From Mermis nigrescens (Eukaryota > Nematoda > Enoplea > Mermithida > Mermithidae), in contig JAVLUZ010000836.1 in assembly GCA_036768485.1 (NCBI GenBank), forward strand, positions 109,977-173,976: a stretch of DNA of 64,000 bases. The letters run 5' to 3'. The notes under the pieces were generated by a model. It worked only from the letters and a program-made list of their open reading frames with translations. It was not told the origin of the DNA and did not search any database. How positions within the stretch are numbered: position 1 is the stretch's first letter; every line of letters begins with the position of its first letter. The position numbers were made by a program, and so were the translations under genes. Of this stretch, positions 32,777 through 48,220 are shown in pieces.

Positions 32777-34072
32777 CTAGCAAAAAAAATGCTCCGATGG
32801 AACAAAAAAAGGTAGAATATACTTGGAACAAAGAATCATCAAGACGTAAAAGGAGGGGACTAGAAAAAGCTCCTATCTACAAATGTCACAAAATTTGCTA
32901 AAACTCAGAAATTTCCTAAACAAAGAAAAAATGAAAGTAAGTAAATCAAAAGAAAAAACCTACCTGTGCCTAAAACTGCAAGATCTGCTAAAAATCAGAC
33001 TTTGTCTAAGCAACGCAAAAATCGAAGTATATTCTGCGGCCTGCAGAAGAAAGCAGCATCCTGTCGAACAAAGATAAAAACATTGGGCTAGATAACTGAA
33101 CCACTCACTCTGCAAAAGCAGATATCGACATAGCTGAGCAGCGCTATGTTGCAATATTTCTCTGAGTCAAAAAATAGTAATTATGGTATGTTGGAAAAAC
33201 GGCAATTTTCGATGTTTCTGATTGAACACTGGTGCATACCCCTAACCTCCCATGCCTAATAGATATCAGTTTACATGGGCAGGAATGAAATCCGGGTGGT
33301 CTGGTGGGATTAAAATCCAGAAGAGTACTGAATGGGCGCATGCATTATATAGAAATCACAGTCTTTCGTTGCGGTATCACAAATAATCATAGGATATAAC
33401 TTTTTGTAATATTTATCTAGCCACAATATCGAATAAATTAACGTTGCAAGTGATTAGCAAAAACGCAGATTTGAGATTTTTCTTTATAAGCTTTATATTA
33501 AGCATTGGACACCATACCTAGGCGTAGGGGGTTTGGGGAGTATGCACCCCAAAGCAAAATACCCAACAAGAAAACGCAAATACCCAACAATACCTCCAAA
33601 GTTCAATTTGTTAAATCTTTCTCCTCTTTTTGGGTTTTTGTGGTAGGTACCGATAGATAGAGCTCGACAAGAAACGTTCAAAAATGGTGTTTTCTTCGCC
33701 ATAGTACTATTTTTAAGGCCAATATTCCAATTTGAAAACCCCCTCAGAATTTTTGGAACCGCCCACTGTATGGTGGACAATATGAGAAGGTTCACCTATT
33801 TTTTCAGAGGCCGCAGAATATACTTCGATTTTTGCGTTGCTTAGAAAAAGTCTGATTTTTAGCAGATCTTGCAGTTTTAGGCACAGGTAGGTTTTTTCTT
33901 TGATTTACTTACTTTCATTTTTCCTTTGTTTAGGAAATTTCTGAGTTTTAGCAGATTTTGTGACATTTGTAGATAGGAGATTTTCTAGTCCCCTCCTTTT
34001 ACGTCCTTGATAATTCTTTGTTCCAAGTATATTCTACCTTTTTTGTTCCACCGGAGCATTTTTTCTTGCTAG
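32777..34072 (+). mobile_element. CTAG-end element, 1.3-kb form, copy 1
   Basis: A 1296-bp element with inverted repeats of about 280 bp at both ends. It starts CTAGCAAAAAAAATGCTCC and ends CGGAGCATTTTTTCTTGCTAG, with TA on both outer sides. The TIR contains GGACTAGAAAAAGCTCC, GCTAAAACTCAGAAATTTC and CTGCGGCCTGCAG. A family M MITE (33505-33775) is embedded in the core. No coding frame. The 5'-TA duplication suggests a Tc1/mariner-type mechanism, but the CTAGC end is not one I can name. Confidence 0.75.
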
Positions 34073-34193
34073 TACCCAACTTTTTGTTAACAAGAAATAG
34101 TAGTTATTCCTATCTTTGTCAGTGTTGTAGCGAGATGTCATTAGGTACTTAGCAATTTATACTTGCATTATGTATGTATCATACTAGGAAAAA

Positions 34194-34859
34194 TCTACCT
34201 AAAGTCGCAAAATCTGCTAAAAATCAGACTTTCTCTAAGCAACGCTAAAAATCGAAGTATATTCTGCGGCCTTTAAAAAAGTGCCTTTTTTTAATAATGT
34301 TCGAAGTTTCAGATAAGAGTGTACGAAATCTATCAGTTACCTTTTTAAATTGCTGGCACCTGATTGATAGAAAGCTAAGAGGTATTGTATTTAAAGTTGT
34401 TTTATTTTGTTATGAGCATTATATCAAGCAAAGCAGGGGCCGATTGATTAGTGCACACAATCGTTTCGGGCATGCTAGTATATCTACATTTAGTCTGTTT
34501 CAAGTCAACTTACGCGTTTCCTTCTGTTTTGAACCAACCATGTCTCCAATTGTCTTCGATGTTTGCTATTTCATTCAATTGGCTTAGAAAACTGTTAGTT
34601 TACTCAATATCATTTCCCATAACTACTGCATAGCTAACGTGCTGTTTTTTCAATCATTTTTATAGTTACATATTTATTTTAATCTGTTGGCCGCAGAATA
34701 TACATTGATTTTTAGCGTTGCTTAGAGAACGTCTGATTTTTAGCAGATTTTGCGACTTTTGGTAGATTTTACCTAGTCCCCTCCTTTTACATCCTTAATA
34801 ATCCACAATTCCAAGTATGTTCATCTTTTTTGTTCCATCAGAGCATTTTTCTTTGCTAG
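34194..34859 (+). mobile_element. CTAG-end element, 0.75-kb form, left end truncated
   Basis: Starts inside the TIR (CTAGGAAAAATCTACCTAAA) and has a complete right TIR ending TTTCTTTGCTAG|TA. The core (GCATGCTAGTATATCTACAT, GCTAACGTGCTG) matches the cores of the copies at 47206 and 48221. It marks the left boundary of the first giant composite. Confidence 0.7.
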
Positions 34860-35049
34860 TACCCCACTTTTAATTAGTATGATTTGACTACATCAGGCAG
34901 TAAACACATACAGTAACATGCCACAATAATGACAGCAGTCCGAGAACAAGGACAACAATACTGTTCTTAACATCAGCATTATCCTTTTCAAACAAGACAA
35001 CCTTACATTATTTTAACAGATCAACGTTTTTCAGCATTAAGTGTACGCA

Positions 35050-35400
35050 CATATCAAGTGTAACGGATACTAACGCTCAGATTTGGAAGTAAAATAAATT
35101 TGTAATATAAACTACATTTTAACAACAAATGATTAGTGCAAACTTCGCACAACTACTAGGTGTAGAGAAAACTAACAGTCAGATTCTCAATTCTAATTTT
35201 ACGAAGAACATTTTGAAAAAAATTAAGCTTCCGCAAGGCTCTAGAACAAGAGTTAATATGCAGTGTAAACTTTACACAACCACAGAGTTTAAAGTAAATT
35301 TCAGTCGGATTCGTAAATCTGATATTACGATTAACATTTATGGAAAAATTAAGTCTCCACAATGGCCCAAGGACAAATAAATATCAGATGTGTAAACGTA
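35050..35400 (+). repeat. Degenerate TTTACAC satellite monomers
   Basis: Two monomers: one with GTGTAAACTTTACACAACC and one with TCGGATTCGTAAATCTGATA. Inverted copies at 46650-47040; a diverged direct copy at 50100-50250. Confidence 0.6.
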
Positions 35401-35782
35401 GACTCAAGCTACGTTCACTTCGCTTACTTAACCCGAATCTCAAGCTTATGCGCTCACACGGGGGTTCTCGTCCTTTTTAGGAGGTCGATCACCAGACGGC
35501 GATTCGGGGGTAAGCGGCCCGGCCTATTCAAGGTAGCCCGGCCCTCTACGCACGAACCTAGTGAAACTAACTTGCTTAACCCCTTTGAGATTAAGTACCT
35601 GATTAGAGTAAGTTCCCCAGAAACCTAATTGAGGGCTCAAAAAGATTATTATTCAACTTGTTTTGGACCGAATTCCGGTGCTTGAAAATATTAAGGGTTC
35701 CTAAGTACAGTGTAGCACAAGGACAGAATTCAACAGCATGGAAATTAAACCGAGCCCAGCATCGTTAATTAAATAATTAATT

Positions 35783-36151
35783 TTGACAATATTTTTTGGA
35801 CAAAAAATTATGAAGCAATTCAAAAGCGACAGCATGGAGGATACCTGCTGCCGACCGTCGTGTTACGCTAATCGGGTAAAATCAAACAATGTAATTAAAC
35901 GAAGGGCACAAGTCCCTGCCAAAGGCATCACAACTGATGCCAATTGGCACAAACACGAACGATTGAAAACAAAGCGTACGGCGAAAAGAAGCGTGCACAC
36001 TGCACACTACGCAGGAAAACTAACAGACGAGTTCTGCAGCCAAGCAGATAAAAAGGCACGTACGGAGTCTGCTCACGTACTGCGACGAAAAGAAAATAAA
36101 GATACGCTCAGCGCGGAAGCTGGCGGAGAGGCTCTCAGGCTCAAAAACTAA
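35783..36151 (+). CDS. Hypothetical basic protein frame in the palindrome arm
   Basis: A 122-codon frame, rich in Lys and Arg, including KITMKQ-like residues and CCRPSCYANRVKSNNVIKRR near the N-terminus. I recognise no family. The inverted counterpart (45914-46264, minus) has a TGA where this frame has CGA and small indels, so at most one copy is open. The surrounding 35.4-36.3 kb is less repetitive and more GC-rich than the flanking satellite, so it may be captured host DNA. It is equally possible that this is a chance frame. Confidence 0.25.
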   Translation: MTIFFGQKIMKQFKSDSMEDTCCRPSCYANRVKSNNVIKRRAQVPAKGITTDANWHKHERLKTKRTAKRSVHTAHYAGKLTDEFCSQADKKARTESAHVLRRKENKDTLSAEAGGEALRLKN

Positions 36152-36169
36152 TTGTAAAATGTAAAATCT

Positions 36170-36225
36170 TGAAGTGCCGTCAAAACTGCGCTCGCATGCA
36201 GTTTTAACTGACGCGGAAAAAGAGG
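36170..36225. repeat. Conserved hairpin
   Basis: AAAACTGCG..CGCATGCAGTTTT forms a stem. The opposite palindrome arm keeps it at 45860-45895 (AAAACTGCGTGCGAGCGCAG). Confidence 0.6.
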
Positions 36226-36639
36226 CTTAACAACACGAACCAATAGATATGAAAAGGATCTATGAATACGACAATAGGCCTATGGGCAAAAGCTTACGGT
36301 AAAGGTATGTACAAACGAGACAGGCACAAATATGAGAAACACACATATGATCTTTTAACACACGTAAGATATGATAACACACATACCAATTCGTACTCGA
36401 GTCGCATTAAGCCCGAGTGCCCATTTTCCAATCCCGGATTTTGATTGAAAACATGTGTGGGATTGGGATGAAAAATAAGATAATTTTTAGGGGAAGGTGG
36501 TCCCGGGCGACTCACTAAGGCGTTGCGCTTAACGGTTGTGTACGTGCGTATGGAAATTGAGCACAAGAATGTACATCTGGGGCAATCAATCGGTTTTTTT
36601 CATCTGCTTCAAAAAAAACCCAAACTGATTTTTTTCCCA

Positions 36640-38660
36640 AAAAATTTTTTCAGTGTAAAGTTTACAAACCTAAGTTTGGCACATACAAACGTACTACAAT
36701 CATAGGGCTACAAACTGGCCCAAACCGAATTTATTTATACTCAATGGGGCGTTAGGTTCAGATTTATAAAATTTACAATTTGGTGGACAGTGAAAAATAC
36801 GTGTTTGTGCATATTTTTGTTGGCCACTCTCTCTGTTCAGAAGTCGGGAGAGGTCAAATACTGATAAAGATAAAGTACTTTATAAGGGGTGGCGAACAAA
36901 AATACGAAGTGAAGAAGTCGGGAGAAGTCGAATAGGATAAAAATAAAGTACTTTCTAAGGGGTGGCGAACAAAAATATGGACAAACACGTATTTTTCACT
37001 GTCAACCACATTGTAAACTTTAGAAATCTGAACCGAACATTCCGCCCCATTGAGTGTAAATAAATTCGGTTTGGGCCAGTTTGTAGCCCTATGATTGTAG
37101 TACGTTTGTTTGTGCCAAACTGTATGTTCCGCAAAATATTTGATATGATTTACCAATTAAATATGAAAAAACCTGTTTTTTTCGCACATTTTACACCTCA
37201 GATTTCAGAACTTTACACCCCCATAAACAACTCAATATTACGTTTTTTTGAACGCGGTTTGCTTTGACGTGTAGCCCTTCAGAAGTTACTTTATTTTTAT
37301 TTATTTAAATTATCTTACACTCTTAACCGAAAAAGTTGGCTTAGAAATCTTTGACAGAATCTGTTTTTCTACTCTTCCACTAGAGTGTAAAGTTTAAACC
37401 CCTGGTACTGTGTATTGATTGTAGAAAAGTTTGAAGGTCAGATTCGTTATTCTGACCTCACAGAGAACATTTTTTTAAAAATTCATCATCCACGACGCTC
37501 TGGGCGGAAAAAATTTTTCCAGTGTAAAGTTTACACCTGCACTAATAATGCAATATTGATTGTAAAGAAGCAAAATAAATTTTGACGTGTAGCGCTTAAG
37601 ACGAGGCAGATTTTAAAGGTAGTTACCACGTTGTTTCTACTAAGTGGAGAATATGGCAGGGAAAAAATATTTTTTTGTCTCAGACTCTTTACAATAAACC
37701 GCCTCTAAATTCGAAAATATTACTTTTTAAGAAAAAATAAAAAAAAGTTTCCCCTAGATTTTATAACCGTCTACCTTTTGAAACCAATCAGACTGCATAG
37801 AATGTAAAACTGGAAGTTAGATATGCTCTGGACACACGAAAACAGTAAAAAACTGTCTCAGTTTACACTCCTGTGCAACAACCAATGAGTGTAAAGAAAT
37901 TTCAAGACCAGATTCGTAACCTACTAATTAGGGAAAACATTTTTTTTAAAATTCATCATCCACTACGCTATGGGCGCAAAAACATTTTCTCAGTGTAAAG
38001 TTTACACTTGCACTAATAACGCAATATTGATTGTAAAGAAACAAAATAAATTTTGACATGTAGCGCTTAAGACGAGGCACATTTCAAAGGTAGCTACCAC
38101 GTTCTGTCTACCAAGTGGAGAATATGGCAGGAGAAAAAATATTTTTTTGTCCTAGACTCTTTACAATAAACCGCCTCTAAATTCGAAAATATTACTTTTT
38201 AAAAAAATAAAAAAGTCTTCCCTAGATTTTTTAACCGTCTACCTTTTGAAACCAATCAGACTGCATAGAATGTAAAACTGAGTTAGATATGCTCTGGCAC
38301 ATGAAAAGCTGTAAAAAACCTGTCTAGATTTACACTCCTGTGCAACAACCAATGAGTGTAAAGAAATTTTAAGACCAGATTCGTAACCTACTAATTAGGA
38401 AAAACATTTTTTAATAAAAATTGGCCCTCTCGCAAATTATTTGAATATTTGGTGTAAACTTAACACACTCACGACGCGCTCGGTATTGAGTGTAAACAAG
38501 AAAAAATTGGGGCACTAAGTTTTTTTATTATCTACCTTTCAAAAAAACCGCACCTCTCAGATGTGTGCCGTTATAGCTGTGAGGGGAGGACACAAAATTC
38601 GAACTCACTGTGAAGGGCATATAAGAATAATGGTACTAAGGATATTATAGGTACGCGCTA
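36640..38660 (+). repeat. Satellite array A, copy 1
   Basis: Degenerate monomers of about 160-190 bp, each with a GTGTAAA-S-TTTACAC box, a TGTAGC..TTA segment and a GGAGAAAGTGG-like segment. From 37440 a higher-order unit of about 470 bp repeats three times (CAGATTCGTnAnnC at 37440, 37909 and 38382). The array ends at the GGTACGCGC hairpin beside the (AT)n tract. Confidence 0.75.
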
Positions 38661-38673
38661 ATGCGCTACCTAT
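38648..38673. repeat. Array-end hairpin (GGTAcGCGC / GCGCTACC)
   Basis: ATAGGTACGCGC, three bases, then GCGCTACCTAT: a near-perfect stem at the edge of the (AT)n tract. Sister hairpins lie at 2508, 43257, 43341, 52113 and 55154, with a half-hairpin at 54455. Confidence 0.8.
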
Positions 38674-40254
<1,581 letters not shown>

Positions 40255-40315
40255 TACCCAACTTTTTGTTATCAAAAAATAGTAGTTATTCCTATCTTTG
40301 TCAGTGTTGTAGCAA

Positions 40316-40537
40316 ATGTCATTAGGTACTGCTTGCATCTTGGCAATTTATACTTGCATTGTGTATGAGTTATATTCCGACTCCGCGCGTTTGCAATATT
40401 ATTTAGCTGAAGTTCCAAGCAGCATTATTTTCTGTGCTCAAGCTGGAATTCACTTATCGCTTCTGATCGTTGCTTACTTCGACCATGATGCAACTTCAAC
40501 AAATAATCTCACGTTTTGTCATTTTACTTCTCGCTGA
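40316..40537 (+). other. Unassigned open frame in low-copy sequence
   Basis: Seventy-three codons including FCAQAGIHLSLLIVAYF, in one of the few stretches of the complex that is not visibly repeated. No family recognised and no splice context. May be chance. Confidence 0.15.
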
Positions 40538-40734
40538 CTCTTATTTAGTCCGATAAAGCTGACTGCCCGCAGCAATGCACTGGCTAATGGACCTAAGAAA
40601 CACGCATTTCAAAGTAAAAAGCATGCGTCGTTCAAGTGGGAACATTATTTTTTGGCTAGGTATGTCACAAAATCAGCCAAGTCAATATTTATAAGTGTAG
40701 GTATGCAAACAGTCAAGTCTGATGTACCTATATC

Positions 40735-40850
40735 AGGAAAAACCCACCGAAAACCCCCAAAAAACCCATCAGAAACCCCAAACACACTCGAAAAACCCCA
40801 AACACCCACGAAAACCCCAAAAACCCAGAACGCAAAATTTTCAAATCTGG
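40735..40850 (+). repeat. AAACCCC-rich low-complexity tract
   Basis: Irregular repetition of AAACCCC, ACCCAC and GAAAACCCC over about 115 bp, in the palindrome spacer. Not present in the other composite. Confidence 0.7.
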
Positions 40851-40949
40851 GTTTTTGCCAGCCCTGATCGGGTCGGGTTGTCGGGCCCTGACTTTTCATC
40901 TCTACCTAGTAGCGCTTAATCCTTTATCTCTTGCTGTAGGAAACTTTTG

Positions 40950-43256
40950 TAGATCAATTTTAGCCTTGAAGGCTCCGAGAAAGTTGCATGAGAAGCAGTA
41001 GTCGGAATATTCTATTCGCATTCGCTCAACTCACTCTATCAATACCCGCATTAACACTACGTACTGTAATTAAGCTTATTCAACAAGTCAAAGAACGACA
41101 AATCAATTACCTGCGGATCAAAGCATTTATGATAAATTTACACATGTATGATAACGTAACCAACACTTATAACAATTTCTAAAGCAAACCATTATGAATG
41201 CGGAGCAACATGCATGAATAACAATTTTTGAATCACTGTACTCAAAAAAACTGAAGTGACTTTAGCTGAAGCAACAATCATAATATTGTACTTAACAATT
41301 ACATGACACATGAATGTTTACTTTTCATAACTATATTACTGTTAGGCAATTTTTCAATCACTTCTGTGGTCACTTGATAATGAGCTGAAAATTGATTCTC
41401 ATGCACAGAATTACATGAAATACATAAGACTGTAGCATCAACAGAAAGCCAAAACCTATGTTCTAATCGTTATAAGACCACTTTTTGAAAAGCGTCATTG
41501 TAAACAAACGCGCCCAACTGGCATCTCACACTTGATTTATTGTTTTTTGAATTTGAGAAAAATATTATGTTTTTGCAAGGCTCTAGGTCAAAAGTTCATA
41601 TGCAGTGTTTACTTACATACACAGAATGCACAGAAGATTTTAGTCGGATTCATAAATTTGATATTACGCGGATATTGCAATCAACATTTATAAAGACATC
41701 ACGTCTCAACAATGGTCTGATGACAAATTAACATTAGGTGTAAAATAGTTTACACTACTGTTGTGTAAAAAATTGTGTCTAACCGACTTCTCACTCTTGA
41801 TTCCTTAAAAGTTTCTAGTCATAAGGAAAAAATTAGGTTTCCGCAAGGCTCTTAAACGAAGATTAATATGTAGTGTATAACGATATGTTAACACCTAGTG
41901 TAAAAAAGATTTTAGTCACAATCGTAATTTTAATATTGCTTCGATATTACGACCAACTTTTATGAAAATAGTAAGTCTCCAAAATGTTGTAAGGATAAAT
42001 TAGCATTGGTTTAAACCACTTTACTGAACTGTTGAGTGTAAACATACGCGCCAAAATTGCGTATCGAATTTGGTTTCAGGTTCATTTACAGACTTGAGAA
42101 TCATGTCCCTGACTCATAACCGGAGAAGCTGGCAGAAAGAAACAAGACAGAAACCTGTTTAAAGCACCTCATTCTTTACTTTACACTCGCTTAATATTGT
42201 TTTAGACATACGCGATTCGCTATGACATACACCCCATATAAGGCACTTTATTTTTATTTTATTGGACCTATCCTGACCTCTGAAAGGAGAAAGTGGCGAA
42301 CAAAACCCAAACAAAGACATATTTTTCATCATTCAGGACATTGTAAACTTTAAAAAATCCGTACCGTATTCCCCATTGAGTGTAAAGAAATTCGGATTTG
42401 GTACAGTTTGTAGCTTTCGAGTCGTCAGTACGTTTCTATGTGCAAAAATTCTGTTGCAAAAATTATTTGATATGATTTATCAATCAGAATTGGGGAAAAA
42501 ACGTGTTTTTTCGCCCATTTTTCACGTCTGATTTCGAACTTTACACTTCACACAAATAACTCAATATTGAGTTTTTTTGAACGCGGTTTGCTGCAAAGTG
42601 TAGCCCCTAGAAGCTGCTTGATTACTGTTATACTCATTTTAGCCCGACTCATAAGCGGAAAAAGCTGGCCGATAATTCTAAGTTAAAATCTGTTTTTTAC
42701 ACCATCGACTTAGAGTGTGAACTTTAAACCCCAAGACCTAACTTCCTATTGAGCGTAGAAAAGTCTGCTTGTAAGCAGATTGTAGCCCTTGATCCGCTCT
42801 ACATTTCTGTTAGAAAATATTTTTAAAAACTCATAACCGGAGTTAGTATCAGACATAAACGAGTTGAAAACTTGACCAAGATGTGCTTTTTCATCCCCAG
42901 ATTTTCGAACTCTTTACACTCCCATTCGAGAACTAATGCGAATTTCAACAAACAAAAAAAAGCTATTTGGAGCATCCCTCCCTCTACAAATCTGTGCCAT
43001 TAAACTTATTCGAGGAGTCAATACTGAGTTGTCCACATGCCGCCTAATAAACCTCCTAAAATTTATCCTATGTTATAAAGTTACACAAAAAGTTTATACC
43101 TTCTTTACACAGCCACTTTTGAGTTTGAAGAAAAACAAAAAAACATGGGCCGCGAATTTTTTTATTATCTATCTTTTAAAAAAACCGCACCTTCTAGATG
43201 TGTCCTGTTATAGCTGTTGGGGGGTGCACAGGTGTTAGGGGTACCCAAGTATATTG
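40950..43256 (+). repeat. Satellite array B, copy 1
   Basis: Monomers recur at about 161-190-bp intervals, e.g. GACTCATAACCGGAGAAGCT (42114), GACCTCTGAAAGGAGAAAGT (42272), GACTCATAAGCGGAAAAAGC (42646) and AACTCATAACCGGAG (42830). Each is followed by a TTTACAC box and a CAATATTGAG-like word. The spacer of the palindrome. A direct copy lies at 52140-54470. Confidence 0.7.
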
Positions 43257-43281
43257 TAGGCACGCGCTAACGCACTACCTA

Positions 43282-43341
<60 letters not shown>

Positions 43342-43366
43342 TAGGTAGCGCGATAGCGCTACTCAT
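43257..43366. repeat. Hairpin, (AT)n, hairpin junction between arrays B and A'
   Basis: Two GCGC hairpins (43257-43283 and 43341-43366) face each other across about 57 bp of (AT)n. The left belongs to the end of array B, the right to the end of the inverted array A. Confidence 0.8.
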
Positions 43367-45240
43367 AATATACTTGGCCATCCTTTTTTCTTATATGTTT
43401 TTCACAGCGAGTGCGAAATTTGTGTCCCCCCCTCACAGCTATAACGGCACACATCTGAGAGGTGCGGTTTTTTTTAAAAGGTAGATAATAAAAAAACTTA
43501 GTGCCCCCATTTTTTTTCTTGTTTACACTCAAAACCGAGCGCGTCGTGAGTGTGTAAAGTTTACACCAAAAATTCGAATAATTTGCGGAGGGCCAATTTT
43601 TTTAAAAAATGTTTTCCCTAATTAGTTGGTTACGAATCTGGTCTTAAAATTTCTTTACACTCATTGGTTGTTGCACAGGACTGTAAATTAGACGGTTTTT
43701 TCACAGTTTTAATGTGGCCAAGCATATCTAACTCAGTTTTACATTCTATGCAGTCTGATTGGTTTCAAAATGCAGACGGTTAGAAAATCCAGGGGAGACT
43801 TTTTTTTATTTTTTTCAAAAGTAATATTCTCGAATTTAGAGGCGGTTTATTGTAAAGAGTCTAAGACAAAAAAATTTTTCCCTGCCATATTCTCCACTTG
43901 GTAGACAAAACGTGGTAACTACCCTTAAAATGTGCCTCGTCTTAAGCGCTACACGTCAAAATTTATTTTGTTTTTTTACAATCAATATTGCGTTATTAGT
44001 GCAAGTGTAAACTTTACACTGAAAACATTTTTTCCGCCCATAGCGTCGTATATGATGAATTTTAAAAAAAAATGTTTTCCCTAATTAGTAGGTTACGAAT
44101 CTAGTCTTAAAATTTCTTTACACTCATTCGTTGTTGCACAGGAGTGTAAATTAGACGGTTTTTTAGTGTTTCCATGTGCGAGAGCATATCTAACTCAGTT
44201 TTACATTCTATGCACTCTGATTAGTTTCAAAAGGTAGACGGTTATAAAATCTAGGAGAAACTTTTTTTATTTCTTCTTAAAAAGTAATATTTTCGAATTT
44301 AGAGGCGGTTTATTGTAAAGAGTCTGAGACAAAAAATATTTTTTCCCTGCCATATTCTCCACTTAGTAGAAAGAACGTGGTAATTACTTTTAGAATCTGC
44401 CTCGTCTTAAGCTCTACACGTCAAAATTTATTTTGTTTCTTTACAATCAATATTGCGTTATTAGTGCAGGTGTAAACTTTACACTGAAAAAATTTTTTCC
44501 GCCCAGAGCGTCGTGGATGATAAATTTTTTTTAAAAATGTTTACTGTGAGGTCAGAATAACGAATCTGACCTTCAAACTTTTCTACAATTAATACACAGT
44601 ACCAGGGGTTTAAACTTTACACTCTAGTGGATGAGTAAAAAAACAGATTTTGTCCAAGATTTCTCTGCCAACTATTTCGTTTATGAGTTAAGATAATTTA
44701 AATAGATAAATATAACGTAACTTTTAAGGGCTACACGTCGAAGCCAACCGCGTTCAAAAAAACGTAATATTGAGTTGTTTATGGGGTGTAAAGTTCGAAA
44801 TCTGAGGTGTAAAATAGGCGAATAAAACAATCATATCAAATATTTTGCGGAACATAAGTTTGGCACATACAAACGTACTACAATCAAAGGGCTACAAACT
44901 GGCCCAAACCGAATTTATTTACACTCAATGGGGCGTTCGGTTCAGATTTTTAAAGTTTACAATGTGGTGGACTGTGAAAAATACGTGTTTGTCCATATTT
45001 TTGTTCGCCACCCCTTAGAAAGTACTTTATTTTTATCCTATTCGACCTCTCTCGACTTCTTCACTTCATATTTTTGTTCGCCACCCCTTAGAAAGTACTT
45101 TATTTTAATCCTATTCGACCTCTCCCGACTTCTGAACAGAGAAAGTGGAGTGTAAATAAATTCGGTTTGGGCCAGTTTGTAGCCCTTTATTGTAGTACGT
45201 TTGTATGTGCCAAACTTATGTTTGTAAACTTTACACTGAA
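43367..45240 (-). repeat. Satellite array A, copy 2 (inverted)
   Basis: Reverse complement of array A copy 1 with the same approximately 467-bp higher-order period (units begin near 43645, 44110 and 44575). Confidence 0.75.
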
Positions 45241-45590
45241 AAAATTTTTCGGGAAAAAAATCGGTTTGGGTTTTTTTGAAACAGATGAAAAAAACCGATT
45301 GATTGCTCAAGATGAACATTCTTGTGCTCAATTTTCATACGCACGTACACGACCGTTAAGCGCAACGCTTAAGTGAGTCGCCCGGGACCACCTTCCCCTA
45401 AAAATTATCATATCTTCCATTCCATTCCCACACATATTTTCAATCAAAATCCCGGATAGGAAAATGGGTACTCGGGCTTAATGCGACTTGAGTACGAATT
45501 GGTATATGTGTTATCAAATCTTACGTGTGTTAAAGGATCATATGTGTGTGTCTCATATTTGTGCCTGTCTCGTTTGTACTTACCTTTACC

Positions 45591-45765
45591 CAGGGGCGGA
45601 TTTAGGGGGGGGGCGGCCGCCTCCCCCATTGGCCCAAAAAAGTGCGCAAAATTAAGCATTTTTAAGCGATTTTCGGGTTAAAACGGTTAATTTTTCCGCC
45701 CAAGTCAGGGTTCCGCCCCCCTTAGTGGTACCGCCCCCCTTAGGAAAATCCTAGATCCGCCACTG
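45591..45765 (+). mobile_element. hAT-type MITE with perfect 8-bp target duplication
   Basis: A 175-bp element starting CAGGGGCGGATTTAG and ending CTAGATCCGCCACTG, flanked by CCTTTACC on both sides (45583-45590 and 45766-45773). The opposite palindrome arm carries the undivided site GGTAAAGG at 36299-36306 in matching sequence, so the insertion followed the palindrome duplication. A related end occurs at 59757. Confidence 0.9.
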
Positions 45766-47205
45766 CCTTTACCGTAAGCTTTTGCCCATAGGCCTATTGT
45801 CGTATTCATAGATCCTTTTCATCTCTTGGTTTGTATTGTTACGCCTCTTTTTCCGCATCAGTTAAAACTGCGTGCGAGCGCAGTTTTGACGGCACTTTAA
45901 GATTTTACATTTTACAATTAGTTTTTGAGCCTGAGAGCCTCTCCGCCAGCTTCCGCGCTGAGCGTATCTTTTTTCTTCGTCGCCGTACGTGAACAGACTC
46001 CGTACGTGCCTTTTTATCTGCTTGGCTGCAGAACTCGTCTGTTAGTTTTCCTGCGTAGTGTGCACACTTCTTTTCGCCGTATGCTTTGTTTTTTATCATT
46101 CGTGTTTGTGCCAATTGGCATCAGTTGTTGTATGCCTTTGGCAGGGTTTCGTGCCCTTGTTTAATTACATTGTTTGATTTTACCCGATTAGTGTAACACG
46201 ACAGTCAGCAGCATGTATCCTCCATGCTGTCGCTTTTTAATTGCTTCATAATTTTTCTGTCCAAAAAATATTGTAAAAATTAATTATTTAATTAACGATG
46301 CTGGGCTCGGTTGAATTTCCGTGCTGTTGAATTCTGTCCTTGTGCTACACTATACTTAGGAACCCTTAATATTTTGAAGCACCGGAATTCGGTCCAAAAC
46401 AAGTTAAATAATAATCTTTTTGAGCCCTCAATTAGGTTTCCGGGGAACTTACTTTAATTAGGTACTTAATCTCAAAGGGGTTAAGTAAGTAAGTTTCACT
46501 AGGTGCGTGCGTAGAGGGACGGGCTACCTTGAATAAGCCGGGCCGCTTACCCCCAAATCGCCGGCTGGTGATCGAACTCCTAAAAAAGGCGAGAACCCCC
46601 GTGTGAGCGCATAAGCTTGAGATTCATGTTAAGTAAGCGAAGTGAACGTAGCTTGAGTCTACGTTAACACATCTGATATTTATTTGTCCTTGGGCCATTG
46701 TGGAGACTTAATTTTTTCAAAAATGTTGATCGTAATATCAGAATAACGAATCCGACTGAAATTTTCTTTAAACTCTGTGGTTGTGTAAAGTTTACACTGC
46801 CTATTAAGTCAACTCTTGTTCTAGAGCCTTGCGGAAGCTTAATTTTTTTCAAAATGTTCTACGTAAAATCAGAATTGAGAATCTGACTACTAGTTTTCTC
46901 TACACCTAGTAGTTGTGTTAAATTTGCACTAATCATTTGTTGTTAAAATGTAGTTTATACTACAAATTTATTTTACTTCCAAATCTGAGCGTTAGTGTTC
47001 CTTACACTTGAAATTTGCGTAAAGTTAATGCTGAAAAACTTTGATCTGTTAAAATAATGTAAGGTTGTCTTGTTTGAGAAGGATAATGCTGATGTTAAGA
47101 ACAGTATTGCTTTCCGTGTTCTCGGACTGCTGTCATTATAATGGCATGTTACTGTATGTGTTTAATGACTGATGTACTCAAATCATACTAATTAAAAGCG
47201 GGGTA

Positions 47206-48220
<1,015 letters not shown>

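Larger units (their letters stand above)
34194..38673 (+). repeat. Left arm of a large palindrome
   Basis: About 4.4 kb whose reverse complement is at about 43341-47959 over nearly its whole length. Checked landmarks: the CTAG element, the GC-rich block with GGCCCGGCCTATTC, the AAAACTGCG hairpin (36183), GCGCTTAACGG (36525), CCTGGTACTG (37403) and the terminal hairpin at 38648. Confidence 0.8.

Noticed and set aside
32883..33077. Repeated 64-70-codon frames in CTAG elements (also 39060-39272)
   Set aside because: They lie inside the terminal inverted repeats; conservation follows the DNA repeat, and the same DNA inverted gives no matching frame.
40652..40919. Pro/Thr-rich frames
   Set aside because: Produced by the AAACCCC low-complexity tract.
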